From Phaeobacter sp. CECT 5382 (lineage in GTDB: Bacteria; Pseudomonadota; Alphaproteobacteria; Rhodobacterales; Rhodobacteraceae), in assembly GCF_001457775.1 (NCBI RefSeq), contig NZ_CYSG01000011.1, positions 78,126 to 142,125 on the forward strand: 64,000 nucleotides of DNA. Reading direction: 5' to 3'. How positions within the stretch are numbered: the stretch's first letter is position 1; every line of letters starts with the position of its first letter. This document shows positions 35,096 through 44,424 of this stretch, in pieces. The translations under genes and the position numbers were made by a program. Under the pieces are notes generated by a model that did not search any database, was not told the DNA's origin, and saw only the letters and a list, made by a program, of their open reading frames with translations.

Positions 35096-36607
35096 ATGGC
35101 TTTGACCCCAGATTTCGACAGTTTCGCCCAGGCCTATGAGGCCGGTGAAAACCAGGTTGTCTATACTCGGCTTGCCGCCGATCTCGACACACCAGTGTCC
35201 CTTATGCTGAAACTTACTGGCGCCCAAAAGGACGCCTTTATGCTGGAATCGGTAACCGGCGGTGAGGTGCGCGGGCGCTATTCCATCATCGGCATGAAGC
35301 CCGACCTGGTCTGGCGCAGTCACGGGGAGGCTTCGGCGCTGAACCGGTCTGCCCGGTTCGACAGCGAGGATTTCACACCCCAGGATGGCAATCCGCTGGA
35401 CAATCTGCGTAGCCTGCTGGCCGAAAGCAAGATTGATCTGCCGGATGATCTGCCGCAGGCCGCTGCCGGTCTGTTTGGCTATCTGGGCTATGATATGGTG
35501 CGCCATGTGGAACACCTGCCTGACGTAAATCCCGATCCGCTCGGCCTGCCCGATGCCATCATGATGCGTCCTTCGGTGATTGCGGTTCTGGATGGCGTCA
35601 AGGGCGAAGTCGCCGTGGTGTCACCGGCCTGGGTCAGCGATGGTCAGACCGCCCGCGCCGCCTATGCGCAGGCCGCCGAGCGGGTGATGGATGCGGTGCG
35701 CGATCTGGAGCGCGCCATGCCCGGCGAGGCGCGCGATCTGGGCGACGCCCGCGAAGTAGCCCCCCCTGTATCGAATTTCACCAAAGCGGGCTATATGGCC
35801 GCGGTGGAAAAGGCCAAGGACTACATCCGCGCCGGCGATATCTTTCAGGTGGTCCCAGCACAGCGCTGGAGCCAGGAGTTTCCGCTGCCGCCTTTTGCGC
35901 TTTATCGCTCGCTTCGGCGTACCAACCCTTCGCCCTTTATGTTCTATTTCAACTTCGGTGGCTTTCAGGTCATCGGTGCCAGCCCGGAAATTCTGGTTCG
36001 GGTCTTTGGCAATGAGGTCACCATCCGCCCCATCGCAGGCACCCGTCCACGGGGGGAGACGCCCGAAGAAGACAAGGCAAACGAGCTGGATCTTCTCGCC
36101 GACAAGAAGGAACTGGCAGAACATCTGATGCTGCTGGATCTCGGGCGCAATGACACAGGTCGCGTCGCCAAGATCGGCACGGTGCGACCAACGGAACAGT
36201 TCATCATCGAACGCTACAGTCATGTGATGCATATCGTGTCGAACGTGGTCGGTGAGCTGCGCGAGGACAAAGACGCACTGGATGCCTTCTTTGCCGGCAT
36301 GCCTGCGGGCACCGTTTCTGGTGCCCCCAAAGTGCGGGCGATGGAAATCATTGACGAGCTTGAGCCGGAAAAGCGTGGCGTCTACGGCGGCGGTGTCGGC
36401 TATTTCTCAGCCGGGGGCGACATGGATATGTGCATCGCCCTGCGCACTGCTATCGTCAAGGATCAGACGCTTTATGTGCAGGCCGGGGGCGGCGTTGTCT
36501 ATGACAGTGACCCCGAGGCGGAATATATGGAGACGGTTCACAAATCCAATGCCATCCGCCGCGCTGCGGCGGATGCTGCGCGGTTTGTCGGCAAGGGTAA
36601 TAGTTGA
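35096..36607 (+). CDS. trpE: Anthranilate synthase component I
   Basis: The 503-residue enzyme converts chorismate to anthranilate with ammonia from TrpG. Chorismate-binding landmarks are FQVIGASPEILVRV, PIAGTRPRGETPEED, LDLGRNDTGRVAKIG and MPAGTVSGAPKVRAMEIIDELE. The N-terminal portion carries LMLKLTGAQKDAFMLESVTGGEVRGRYSIIG, the region of tryptophan feedback binding. It lies 15 bases after ppiD and is separated from trpG by a convergent gene of nearly 1.7 kb. A terminator follows. Confidence 0.96.
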   Translation: MALTPDFDSFAQAYEAGENQVVYTRLAADLDTPVSLMLKLTGAQKDAFMLESVTGGEVRGRYSIIGMKPDLVWRSHGEASALNRSARFDSEDFTPQDGNPLDNLRSLLAESKIDLPDDLPQAAAGLFGYLGYDMVRHVEHLPDVNPDPLGLPDAIMMRPSVIAVLDGVKGEVAVVSPAWVSDGQTARAAYAQAAERVMDAVRDLERAMPGEARDLGDAREVAPPVSNFTKAGYMAAVEKAKDYIRAGDIFQVVPAQRWSQEFPLPPFALYRSLRRTNPSPFMFYFNFGGFQVIGASPEILVRVFGNEVTIRPIAGTRPRGETPEEDKANELDLLADKKELAEHLMLLDLGRNDTGRVAKIGTVRPTEQFIIERYSHVMHIVSNVVGELREDKDALDAFFAGMPAGTVSGAPKVRAMEIIDELEPEKRGVYGGGVGYFSAGGDMDMCIALRTAIVKDQTLYVQAGGGVVYDSDPEAEYMETVHKSNAIRRAAADAARFVGKGNS

Positions 36608-36621
36608 CCTTTTGAACTGAC

Positions 36622-36653
36622 TTTCGGACACAGAATCGGACACAGAAAAAGGG
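36622..36653 (+). repeat. Tandem TCGGACACAGAA-type repeat, copy 2
   Basis: TTTCGGACACAGAA is followed by TCGGACACAGAA and AAAGGG between the trpE stop and its terminator. Over about 30 bases it differs at only two or three positions from the element in front of the HerA-like gene (10991-11024, opposite strand). Confidence 0.6.
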
Positions 36654-36682
36654 ACCTCCAGTATTGGGGGCCCCTTCTTTTT
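36648..36682 (+). terminator. Terminator of trpE
   Basis: GGGACCTCCA pairs imperfectly with TGGGGGCCCC and is followed by TTCTTTTTTT. Confidence 0.7.
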
Positions 36683-36761
36683 TTGGATGGATCACACCGC
36701 CACCCTTGCAGCCGCCGTTGCAGTAGATTGTGCGTCCCGCTTCAACTGGAGCGCATAGAAA

Positions 36762-38387
36762 TCACGGCTCCAGATTGGCAAGCAATCCAGCCGAAACTGG
36801 TGCCAGTCCAACCTGGCTGGCCCGATCCTGAAGCCCCCAGAGCAAAAGTGCTGAAATGGTTTCGGGGCGCAGCCGCCCGAGCATGATCACAGCGCCTTCT
36901 TGGCGGGCGCGAAACGCGGCCTGATCCAGGAACCGGCGGATCGCACGCGGGTTTTGCCCCGCCCCGTCAAAGTCTCGAAACACCACGCCAGAGGCCAGAC
37001 CATCGCGCAAAGCCAGCTTTTGCACGGTGTTCAATCCACTATTCTGCATCACCATGCCAAGGCCTGCCCCCTCGATGGCGACGACCATCTGATCTGCAAG
37101 TGGACGGTTCCCCTGAAAGCCTGTCTCGACCCCTTCGAGCACACCAACAGCTAGCGGCAGGTTTTTGAGCCAGACTGCCATGGCGGTTTCCGCATCCTGC
37201 GGAGCAGCCTCTCGCGGCAGATCAGCCAGAATCAACACTTCGAACCCTGCGGCCCGGCGTGCCGTCATTTTTTCCGCCGCTTTTGGATCATTCGGGTCGA
37301 TTGCAAAGGTGAGCGGATAGGGAAATTCCGCCAGCGCCTCGGCGCCGATCGCATCCGCATCATCAATCAGGACAATCGACATCAATGGGCGGCTGTCCTG
37401 GGCCTTATAGGGCTGCGCATTGGCCTCAAACGGTGTCCGCAGAGCATCTGCTGCTCCCTCAGCGGTGGCGTCGCCGGGTGGTGTAGGAACCTCGGCTTCG
37501 GCGGTTCTATCGCGCTCCGTCAACGGGACAACCCTTGTCCCAATCTGCGGGCCACTGGACCTGGTTTCGCTGTCGGTCGTTGGTAACGCCACGCCTGTCT
37601 CACGAGAGGGAGCATCGGCATCTTCGCCCGCATCGGTACTGTCCTCCTGGGCTGGCGCAGCAGAAACGGGTACGTCACCAGCTGGGGCGGCAGGCTCAGA
37701 ACCCGACGCATTGTCCGTCTCTCTGGCCTGTACATCCGGAACGTTGCGCGCCGACGGAGAAATCACGATCGTTGGCAGAGTCGTCGCAGAGGGCGCATCG
37801 CCAATCCCTGGCAACGTGACCGTCGCCACCACCGAAGGGCTCCCAGAAATACCAGCGTCGGTCTGACCGGCTCCAGCCGCATCCGGGTCGACAACGGCCT
37901 GATCCGTTTCCAATACCGGTTCGGGTTCTCGTTCAGGAAGGGCTGCAGTCTGGGTGGATACCTCAAGGTCACTTTCACCCCCGGGCTGCTGTGGAGCCAC
38001 AGCACTTGCTGCCACAGACGGAGACTGGCCAGCACCAGAAGGCAAGGTTTTGACACTGGCGCCCGATGAAATATCGCCCTGCGATACACCTGTGGCCACC
38101 CCGACCAGAGGCTTTTGCCCCGGCTCCGTATCAACAGAAGCGATTGGGCTCGGATCCTCGCCCGGTGTTGTTTCCGGGGAGACCGGTGCGGCCTCTACGA
38201 GATCGGCGTCGCGGGTCTGCCCCTCTACCGAGGGGGGCGTCTCGGAGGTTTCGGGTTGTACCGCCCGATCGGGTGTCTTGGTCGCCACCTCTACCCGTGT
38301 GGGCATCGGCGTCGAAAGCGACCACATCGCAGCACCGGAAACTGCCACAAGCGTGCCGATACTGACACCTCCGAGAAACCCTTTCAT
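36762..38387 (-). CDS. Divergent polysaccharide deacetylase family protein, membrane-anchored
   Basis: The N terminus is MKGFLGGVSIGTLVAVSGAAMWSLS, a signal or membrane anchor. About 270 low-complexity residues follow, rich in Pro, Ala, Ser, Thr, Val and acidic residues. A C-terminal domain (about 330-540) has MSIVLIDDADAIGAEALAEFPYPLTFAIDPNDPKA, AAGFEVLILADLPRE and GVVFRDFDGAGQNPRAIRRFLDQAA, as in the divergent polysaccharide deacetylase (DUF610) family. The activity is unproven. Start choices are 38444, 38405 and 38387; the last has a GAGAGG ribosome site 10 bases upstream and opens with the signal segment. It is convergent with trpE and divergent from trpG. Confidence 0.8.
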   Translation of the reverse strand: MKGFLGGVSIGTLVAVSGAAMWSLSTPMPTRVEVATKTPDRAVQPETSETPPSVEGQTRDADLVEAAPVSPETTPGEDPSPIASVDTEPGQKPLVGVATGVSQGDISSGASVKTLPSGAGQSPSVAASAVAPQQPGGESDLEVSTQTAALPEREPEPVLETDQAVVDPDAAGAGQTDAGISGSPSVVATVTLPGIGDAPSATTLPTIVISPSARNVPDVQARETDNASGSEPAAPAGDVPVSAAPAQEDSTDAGEDADAPSRETGVALPTTDSETRSSGPQIGTRVVPLTERDRTAEAEVPTPPGDATAEGAADALRTPFEANAQPYKAQDSRPLMSIVLIDDADAIGAEALAEFPYPLTFAIDPNDPKAAEKMTARRAAGFEVLILADLPREAAPQDAETAMAVWLKNLPLAVGVLEGVETGFQGNRPLADQMVVAIEGAGLGMVMQNSGLNTVQKLALRDGLASGVVFRDFDGAGQNPRAIRRFLDQAAFRARQEGAVIMLGRLRPETISALLLWGLQDRASQVGLAPVSAGLLANLEP

Positions 38388-38623
38388 CGCGGTCTTGCCT
38401 CTCATCCCTGGTCCGACCCTGTTGTCGGGTCGCTTATTTGCCAAAAGCAGCAGTCATGGCCCCGGGCCCCTGTTCTGCGCTTCAATCCTGTCCGTCAGAG
38501 TGTTTGCTGTGCGCCAAATGAACGTCCTGCCCTTGACGCTGCCCTGCAAGCCTGAACATGTATAGTCCAACCACTATACTGCGGCGCGCCCCCGGCCCGC
38601 CACCCATAAAAGAGCCCGCCAAG

Positions 38624-39205
38624 ATGCTGCTGTTAATCGACAACTACGACTCCTTTACCTACAACCTGGTACATTACCTGGGTGAGCTCGGCGCCGAGAT
38701 GGAAGTTCACCGCAATGACGCGCTGAATGTCCAGGAAGCCATGGCCCTGAACCCCAAAGGGATCCTGTTGTCACCGGGCCCAAAAGACCCGGATCAAGCT
38801 GGCATTTGCCTGGCGCTGACGCAGGCTGCCGCCGAAACCGGCACGCCGCTGATGGGGGTCTGCCTTGGCCATCAGACTATCGGTCAAGCCTTTGGGGGCA
38901 AGGTCACCCGCTGTCATGAGATCGTGCACGGCAAGATGGGTTTGATGCATCACAAGAACAAAGGCCTGTTTGCCGGCCTGCCGAGCCCCTTTGAAGCGAC
39001 CCGCTATCACTCCTTGGTTGTTGACCGGGAGACTCTGCCCGACTGTCTTGAAATCACCGCCGAGCTGGAAGATGGCACCATTATGGGATTGCAGCATCGC
39101 GAGCTACCTATTCATGGGGTGCAGTTCCACCCAGAATCCATCGCGTCACAACACGGTCACGCCTTGTTGCAGAATTTTCTCGATGTCATGAAGGTGCCCG
39201 CATGA
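38624..39205 (+). CDS. trpG: Anthranilate synthase component II (glutamine amidotransferase)
   Basis: The 193-residue protein supplies ammonia from glutamine to TrpE. The catalytic Cys80 is in [15 protein letters not shown], the His/Glu pair in [11 protein letters not shown], and the N terminus is the standard [22 protein letters not shown]. The ATG at 38624 is chosen over an in-frame start 22 codons upstream because it begins this motif. It heads a tight six-gene run (trpG, trpD, ung, trpC, moaC, moeA) and overlaps trpD by ATGA. Confidence 0.96.
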   Translation: MLLLIDNYDSFTYNLVHYLGELGAEMEVHRNDALNVQEAMALNPKGILLSPGPKDPDQAGICLALTQAAAETGTPLMGVCLGHQTIGQAFGGKVTRCHEIVHGKMGLMHHKNKGLFAGLPSPFEATRYHSLVVDRETLPDCLEITAELEDGTIMGLQHRELPIHGVQFHPESIASQHGHALLQNFLDVMKVPA

Positions 39206-40224
39206 GCGACCTGATAAAGCCCCTGATTGGGGCCGCTGCCGACCGCCCTCTGAGCAGAAGCGAGGCAGAACAAGCCTTTACGCTGCTCTTTGAAGGCGAA
39301 GCGACACCCAGCCAAATCGGCGGCTTGCTGATGGCGCTGCGCACGCGCGGTGAAACAGTGGATGAATATGCCGCTGCCGCTTCGGTGATGCGGGCGAAAT
39401 GTAATCCGGTGAAAGCGCCTGCCGGGGCGATGGATATTGTCGGCACGGGCGGCGATGGCAAACACACGCTGAATATCTCGACGGCCACGGCATTCGTAGC
39501 GGCGGGGGGGGGTTTTTTTGTGCCAAAACCCGCCACCCGAAATCTGTCGCCGCCCTCGGGTACCGCCGATGTACAAAGCCAGATGGGCATCAATGTCATG
39601 GTCACACCCGATGTGGTGGAACGGGCGATCAATACCTGTGGCATTGGTTTCATGATGGCCCCTATGCACCACCCGGCAACGGCCCATGTGATGCCGACCC
39701 GCCAGGAGCTGGGCACAAGAACCATCTTTAACATTTTGGGACCATTGACAAATCCTGCCGGTGTCAAAAGACAACTCACCGGTGCCTTTAGCCGCGAGCT
39801 GATCCGCCCCATGGCCGAGACCCTTGGCCAGCTTGGTTCGGAACGGGCCTGGTTAGTGCATGGCTCAGACGGCACCGACGAGTTGACCATCACCGGCATC
39901 AGCTGGGTCTCTGCGCTGGAAGAAGACGGATCCATCCGCGATGTCGAGCTGCATCCCGAAGACGCGGGCCTGCCAGTGCACCCTTTTGAGGCCATTGTCG
40001 GTGGCAGCCCACAAGACAATGCAAATGCCTTCCGCGCCCTTCTGGACGGCAAGGCCTCAGCCTACCGGGATGCCGTTTTGCTGAATACAGCGGCAGCACT
40101 GGTGGTGGCCAACTCCGTTGAATCTCTGCGAGAAGGTGTTGAAAGAGCGCGCGAAAGCATCGATTCCGGTGCGGCAAAATCAAAGCTGGACGCATTGGTC
40201 AAAATCACCTCGGCCGCAGCCTGA
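39202..40224 (+). CDS. trpD: Anthranilate phosphoribosyltransferase
   Basis: The 340-residue enzyme joins anthranilate to PRPP in the second dedicated tryptophan step. The phosphate-binding loop is [17 protein letters not shown], and [16 protein letters not shown] is the second landmark. The start overlaps the trpG stop (ATGA) and the stop overlaps the ung start (TGATG). The gene contains a nine-G tract followed directly by seven T residues (39504-39519), which encode GGGFF. A slip there would destroy the enzyme. Confidence 0.96.
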   Translation: MSDLIKPLIGAAADRPLSRSEAEQAFTLLFEGEATPSQIGGLLMALRTRGETVDEYAAAASVMRAKCNPVKAPAGAMDIVGTGGDGKHTLNISTATAFVAAGGGFFVPKPATRNLSPPSGTADVQSQMGINVMVTPDVVERAINTCGIGFMMAPMHHPATAHVMPTRQELGTRTIFNILGPLTNPAGVKRQLTGAFSRELIRPMAETLGQLGSERAWLVHGSDGTDELTITGISWVSALEEDGSIRDVELHPEDAGLPVHPFEAIVGGSPQDNANAFRALLDGKASAYRDAVLLNTAAALVVANSVESLREGVERARESIDSGAAKSKLDALVKITSAAA

Positions 40225-40910
40225 TGTCTCTGACAGAAGATCTGCCTCAGGACATGCCAAAAACTGGCGACTGGCCAGGTGGTGACTGGGCAGACCTTGC
40301 GTTCTTCGAAACGGACTGGCCTCGAATTGCGAAGGCCTTAAAGACAGACCGCCGGTCAGTTCTGCCGCCAGACGCACAGCGTTTTGCCGCCCTTGATCTT
40401 ACGCCCGCCTATCAGACGCGCGTCGTGGTTCTAGGCCAGGATCCCTACCCGACACCGGGGCACGCCCATGGGCTCGCCTTTTCTGTGGCACCTGACGTTC
40501 ATCCCCTTCCCCGATCTCTTTCGAACATATTCAAAGAGTTACAAGAAGACATTGGCGAGACACCTGCCAATGGTGACCTGCGCCACTGGGCGCGTCAGGG
40601 TGTTTTGCTGCTGAATACCGCCCTGTCCGTTCCTGCCGGTGACGCCAACGGTCACAAAGATCTTGGATGGCAGGTTTTGGCGGAACAGATTCTGATGCGG
40701 GTTTCTGCGCGGCCCACTGCCTTTGTTTTGTGGGGAAAACAGGCGCAAAGGCTTGAAAAATTCATCAATACGGGCGATCACCTGATCTTGAAAACCGCCC
40801 ATCCCTCGCCGCTTTCGGCGCGTCGCGGTTTTTTTGGATCCCGGCCCTTTTCGGCCATCAACACCTGGCTTACCGCCCGTGGCGAAGAGCCGATAAACTG
40901 GACACAATAG
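40224..40910 (+). CDS. ung: Uracil-DNA glycosylase, family 1
   Basis: The 228-residue repair enzyme removes uracil from DNA. The catalytic water-activating Asp73 is in [17 protein letters not shown], and the His193 loop is [18 protein letters not shown]; both are diagnostic of family 1 UDG. The start overlaps the last base of the trpD stop, and trpC follows 16 bases later. It thus sits inside a tryptophan operon, with translation coupled to trpD, without a functional reason visible in sequence. Confidence 0.95.
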   Translation: MSLTEDLPQDMPKTGDWPGGDWADLAFFETDWPRIAKALKTDRRSVLPPDAQRFAALDLTPAYQTRVVVLGQDPYPTPGHAHGLAFSVAPDVHPLPRSLSNIFKELQEDIGETPANGDLRHWARQGVLLLNTALSVPAGDANGHKDLGWQVLAEQILMRVSARPTAFVLWGKQAQRLEKFINTGDHLILKTAHPSPLSARRGFFGSRPFSAINTWLTARGEEPINWTQ

Positions 40911-40926
40911 ACTGGAGAGCTTGGAG

Positions 40927-41739
40927 ATGGCTGAAAACGTGCTGGATAGGATCAAAGCCTATAAGCTGGAAGAAGTGGCCGCCGACAAGGCTGCCAAGCC
41001 ACTTTCCGAGGTCGAGGCCGAAGCCCGTGATGCGTCACCGACGCGCGGCTTTGCCGCCGCTCTGACCAGTGCCTCCCGCGAAGGGTACGGGCTGATCGCC
41101 GAAATCAAGAAAGCCAGCCCCTCCAAAGGTTTGATCCGCGAAGATTTTGACCCCGCCGCTCTGGCTCAGGCCTATGAGCAAGGCGGTGCCGCCTGCCTTT
41201 CGGTGCTGACCGATACGCCCAGTTTTCAGGGCGATAAATCCTTTTTGGTCGCAGCGCGCGCCGCCTGTAAGCTCCCCGCGCTGCGCAAGGATTTCATGTA
41301 TGACACCTATCAGGTAGCCGAGGCCCGCGCCTTAGGGGCCGACTGTATTCTAATCATTCTGGCTTCGGTTACCGACAGTCAGGCGGCAGAACTGGAGGAC
41401 TGCGCCGTGGGCTGGGGTATGGACGTTTTGCTCGAGGTTCACGACGAGGAAGAGTTGGAGCGCGCCTCGGCGTTGAATTCCTCCTTGATGGGGATCAACA
41501 ACCGCAACCTCAAAACCTTTGAGACCACGCTGGAAACGACGCGCCATTTGTCTCGTCTGGTGCCCGCAGGACGCACAATTGTCTGCGAAAGTGGCCTTTC
41601 TACCCCCCAGGATCTTTCCGATATGGCGCGCTATGGCGCGCGCAGCTTTCTCATCGGTGAATCCCTGATGCGCCAGGATGATGTCGCCTCCGCCACTCGC
41701 CATATTTTGGCCAATCCCCTCATTCCCGGAGCGCTGTGA
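40927..41739 (+). CDS. trpC: Indole-3-glycerol phosphate synthase
   Basis: The 270-residue TIM-barrel enzyme closes the indole ring from carboxyphenylaminodeoxyribulose phosphate. [42 protein letters not shown] is the diagnostic N-terminal region, followed by [34 protein letters not shown] and FLIGESLMR. The frame extends two codons upstream to a TTG, but the ATG at 40927 has a GGAGAG ribosome site 8 bases before it. No trpF is fused or present in the window. Confidence 0.95.
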   Translation: MAENVLDRIKAYKLEEVAADKAAKPLSEVEAEARDASPTRGFAAALTSASREGYGLIAEIKKASPSKGLIREDFDPAALAQAYEQGGAACLSVLTDTPSFQGDKSFLVAARAACKLPALRKDFMYDTYQVAEARALGADCILIILASVTDSQAAELEDCAVGWGMDVLLEVHDEEELERASALNSSLMGINNRNLKTFETTLETTRHLSRLVPAGRTIVCESGLSTPQDLSDMARYGARSFLIGESLMRQDDVASATRHILANPLIPGAL

Positions 41740-42209
41740 TGTCCCTGACCCATTTTGATACCAAGGGCGATGCCCATATGGTCGACGTCTCCGACAAGGA
41801 GTTCACCTCCCGGGTGGCGGTTGCCGAAGGCCACATCACGATGGCGCCACAAACCTATGAAATCATATCACAAGGCAAGGCCAAAAAGGGCGATGTGCTG
41901 AGCGTTGCCCGCCTAGCCGGCATCATGGGTGCCAAGCAGACGGCGACCCTGATCCCGCTGTGCCACCCCCTGCCAATCACCAAGGTTGCCGTTGAACTGG
42001 CGCTGGATCCCGACCTGCCCGGCGTTCGGATCGAAGCCACAGTCAAGACCACAGGCCAAACCGGCGTCGAGATGGAAGCCCTGACTGCCGCGTCGACTGC
42101 CGCACTCACTGTCTATGACATGGCCAAGGCTGTCGACAAGGCGATGCAGATCGGTGGCATCCGTGTTGTCTTGAAGGATGGCGGAAAATCAGGGCGATAC
42201 GAGGCATAG
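41739..42209 (+). CDS. moaC: Cyclic pyranopterin monophosphate synthase
   Basis: The 156-residue enzyme converts the MoaA product to cyclic pyranopterin monophosphate, the first intermediate of molybdenum cofactor synthesis. Landmarks are [50 protein letters not shown] and the final LKDGGKSG. The ATG shares a base with the trpC stop (TGATG); a GTG one codon earlier is less likely. moeA begins at the next base after its stop. Confidence 0.95.
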   Translation: MSLTHFDTKGDAHMVDVSDKEFTSRVAVAEGHITMAPQTYEIISQGKAKKGDVLSVARLAGIMGAKQTATLIPLCHPLPITKVAVELALDPDLPGVRIEATVKTTGQTGVEMEALTAASTAALTVYDMAKAVDKAMQIGGIRVVLKDGGKSGRYEA

Positions 42210-43382
42210 ATGATTTCAGTAGAGGCCGCGCGCACCCATCTTCTTGATCTCGTTTCCCCGCTTGATATGGAACAGGTTCCTTTGGCGCAGGCCTCTGGCC
42301 GTGTCTTGGCCGAGGATGTCTGTGCCCGCCGAGATCAGCCACCGTTTTCTGCATCCGCCATGGATGGCTATGCGGTGAAGGCCGACGAAGTCGAAATGCA
42401 TGCGATGTTCCAAGTCATTGGCGAAGCCGCAGCCGGTCATAGCTTTTCTGGCAAGATCGAAGCAGGCCAGGCTGTGCGCATTTTCACAGGTGCTCCGGTG
42501 CCCGAAGGGGCCGATTTTGTCGTCATTCAGGAAAACGTCAGCCGCCGCAACAATCTGATCACCATCACGGATGATCCTGGCACCTCCAGCAATATCCGGC
42601 CCTGCGGTGGTGATTTCACGGACGGTCAGCGAATGACGGCGCCGCGGCGTCTGCGCCCTGCCGACATCGCACTGCTGGCCGCGATGAACATCCCCGAGGT
42701 TCCGGTACGCCGTCGCCCCATTGTGGCGCTGATTTCCACCGGAGATGAGCTGGTCATGCCCGGCGGCACGCCTGGTCCGGACCAGATTATCGCCTCCAAT
42801 ACATTTGGCCTGAAGGCGATGCTCGAAGAGTTCGGCGCCGCAGCCCGTATCCTGCCAATAGCCCGGGATAACGAACCTGCACTGCGCACGGCCTTTTCAC
42901 TGGCGCGCGGCGCCGATCTGGTCGTCACGATTGGCGGTGCTTCGGTGGGCGATCACGATCTGGTCGGCAAAGTCGCAGCGGATCTCGGGATGCAGCGCGC
43001 CTTTTACAAAGTGGCCATGCGTCCGGGCAAACCCTTGATGGCCGGCAGGCTGAATCAGATGGCCATGATCGGTTTGCCTGGAAACCCTGTATCTGCAATG
43101 GCTTGCGGTCATGTCTTCTTGCAACCGGTCCTGCGTCGACTGCTGGGGTTCGACCAGGAGGTTGATCGCTTCCAGTCGGCCCGTCTGGCCAAACCGCTAC
43201 CGGCAAATGGCCCGCGTGCGCATTACATGCGCGCCGCGGTTTCAGCAGGGGAAATCACCGCGTTTTCCAATCAGGACAGCTCTCTTCTGACCGTTCTTTC
43301 AGATGCAAATGCGCTGATGCTGCGCGCCCCAAATGACCCAGAACGGGCGGCGGGTGATATGATGAGCTACATTGCGATTTAG
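42210..43382 (+). CDS. moeA: Molybdopterin molybdotransferase
   Basis: The 390-residue protein inserts molybdate into adenylylated molybdopterin. Landmarks are the N-terminal SAMDGYAV, IFTGAPVPEGADFVV, the MoaB/Mog-like domain with ISTGDELV and TIGGASVGDHDLV, and GLPGNPVSAMACGHVFLQPVLRRLLG. It starts immediately after moaC without any gap. moaC and moeA share the transcript with trp genes, which is common in this bacterial group. It ends about 100 bases before the lexA operator. Confidence 0.95.
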   Translation: MISVEAARTHLLDLVSPLDMEQVPLAQASGRVLAEDVCARRDQPPFSASAMDGYAVKADEVEMHAMFQVIGEAAAGHSFSGKIEAGQAVRIFTGAPVPEGADFVVIQENVSRRNNLITITDDPGTSSNIRPCGGDFTDGQRMTAPRRLRPADIALLAAMNIPEVPVRRRPIVALISTGDELVMPGGTPGPDQIIASNTFGLKAMLEEFGAAARILPIARDNEPALRTAFSLARGADLVVTIGGASVGDHDLVGKVAADLGMQRAFYKVAMRPGKPLMAGRLNQMAMIGLPGNPVSAMACGHVFLQPVLRRLLGFDQEVDRFQSARLAKPLPANGPRAHYMRAAVSAGEITAFSNQDSSLLTVLSDANALMLRAPNDPERAAGDMMSYIAI

Positions 43383-43469
43383 CATTCCTGAACCTCTTTT
43401 CTTGTCCATCCGAAGACGGTTGGAAAACTTAAAACCTTCGCAAAAGACCTCCTCCGCTGCGCAGAGGCG

Positions 43470-43497
43470 TTGACACAAAACGAGAACATGAGTAGAA
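43470..43497 (+). promoter_or_regulatory. lexA promoter with SOS box
   Basis: TTGACA (43470-43475) and TAGAAC (43492-43497) with a 16-base spacer form a sigma-70-like promoter. GAAC-ATGAGTA-GAAC (43483-43497) is the reverse of the alphaproteobacterial LexA direct repeat GTTC-N7-GTTC and covers the -10 region, so LexA should repress its own gene. Confidence 0.8.
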
Positions 43498-43530
43498 CAA
43501 AAGAAAATTCTATGATGCGGAGAGACTGTC

Positions 43531-44271
43531 ATGTTGACAAAGAAGCAGTTGGATTTGTTGGAATTCATTCATCGGCGTCTGCAACAGGATGGTGTTCCGC
43601 CCAGCTTTGACGAGATGAAAGTCGCTTTGGATCTGCGGTCGAAATCTGGCATCCATCGCCTGATCACCGCTCTTGAAGAACGCGGCTTTATTCGGCGACT
43701 GGCGCATCGTGCCCGCGCTATCGAAATTTTGCGACTGCCGGAAAACAGCAAAGAGTACAGCAATCGAGGGCCTGCTGGTGCCGGGGCTGCGATAGGGTCT
43801 GCAACTGGCGTGGCCAACTTCGGGTCCTCTCCTGGAGGCTCTGTCCAAGCTGAAAATGACCAACCCCGGCAGGGCGGTACTGCAGCTGCGATAGAGCTTT
43901 CGGTGATGGGCCGTATTGCGGCAGGCGTCCCGATTGAGGCCATAAACCAGATTTCCCATCAGGTTGCGGTGCCGCAGGCGATGCTCTCCTCCAACGGTAG
44001 ACATTACGCTCTCGAAGTGCGCGGCGACTCGATGATCAATGCGGGGATCAACGACGGGGACATCGTTGTCATTAGGGAAACGGATACAGCGGATGATGGC
44101 GACATTGTCGTCGCTCTGGTCGCCGACGAAGAGGCAACGCTAAAGCGCTTGTTCAGACGCGATGGGGCGATCTCCCTAGAGGCAGAAAACCCGGCCTATC
44201 CGACTCGGGTTTATCCTGAGGATCAGGTCAAAGTTCAGGGACGTCTGGTCGGGTTGATCCGCAACTATTGA
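43531..44271 (+). CDS. lexA: LexA repressor
   Basis: The 246-residue SOS repressor has an N-terminal winged helix (about 1-70, [35 protein letters not shown]) and a C-terminal S24 self-cleaving domain. The cleavage bond is Ala131-Gly132 (GRIAAGVP), the nucleophile Ser167 (RGDSMINAG) and the general base Lys205 (ATLKRLF). The linker (about 72-120) is long and Gly/Ala-rich compared with E. coli LexA (202 residues), as is common in Rhodobacterales. A GAAC-N7-GAAC operator is placed in its promoter. Confidence 0.95.
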   Translation: MLTKKQLDLLEFIHRRLQQDGVPPSFDEMKVALDLRSKSGIHRLITALEERGFIRRLAHRARAIEILRLPENSKEYSNRGPAGAGAAIGSATGVANFGSSPGGSVQAENDQPRQGGTAAAIELSVMGRIAAGVPIEAINQISHQVAVPQAMLSSNGRHYALEVRGDSMINAGINDGDIVVIRETDTADDGDIVVALVADEEATLKRLFRRDGAISLEAENPAYPTRVYPEDQVKVQGRLVGLIRNY

Positions 44272-44424
44272 GGCCCGCCTCTCCAATTGCTTTTAGAACT
44301 GCCGGTTGAAGGTTCTGGAAAGGGTCGGTCTGTGACCTATTCAATCCGTTGCCATGGCTCCGGCCTGTGACCGTTCTGCGATTGCAGCTGTTCGGGGCTA
44401 CCGGCCTACTGATGTTGGATTAGC

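Noticed and set aside
33836..35515. 559-codon open frame on the minus strand
   Set aside because: It runs antisense through ppiD and trpE and has no recognisable domain; high G/C third positions produce such shadows.
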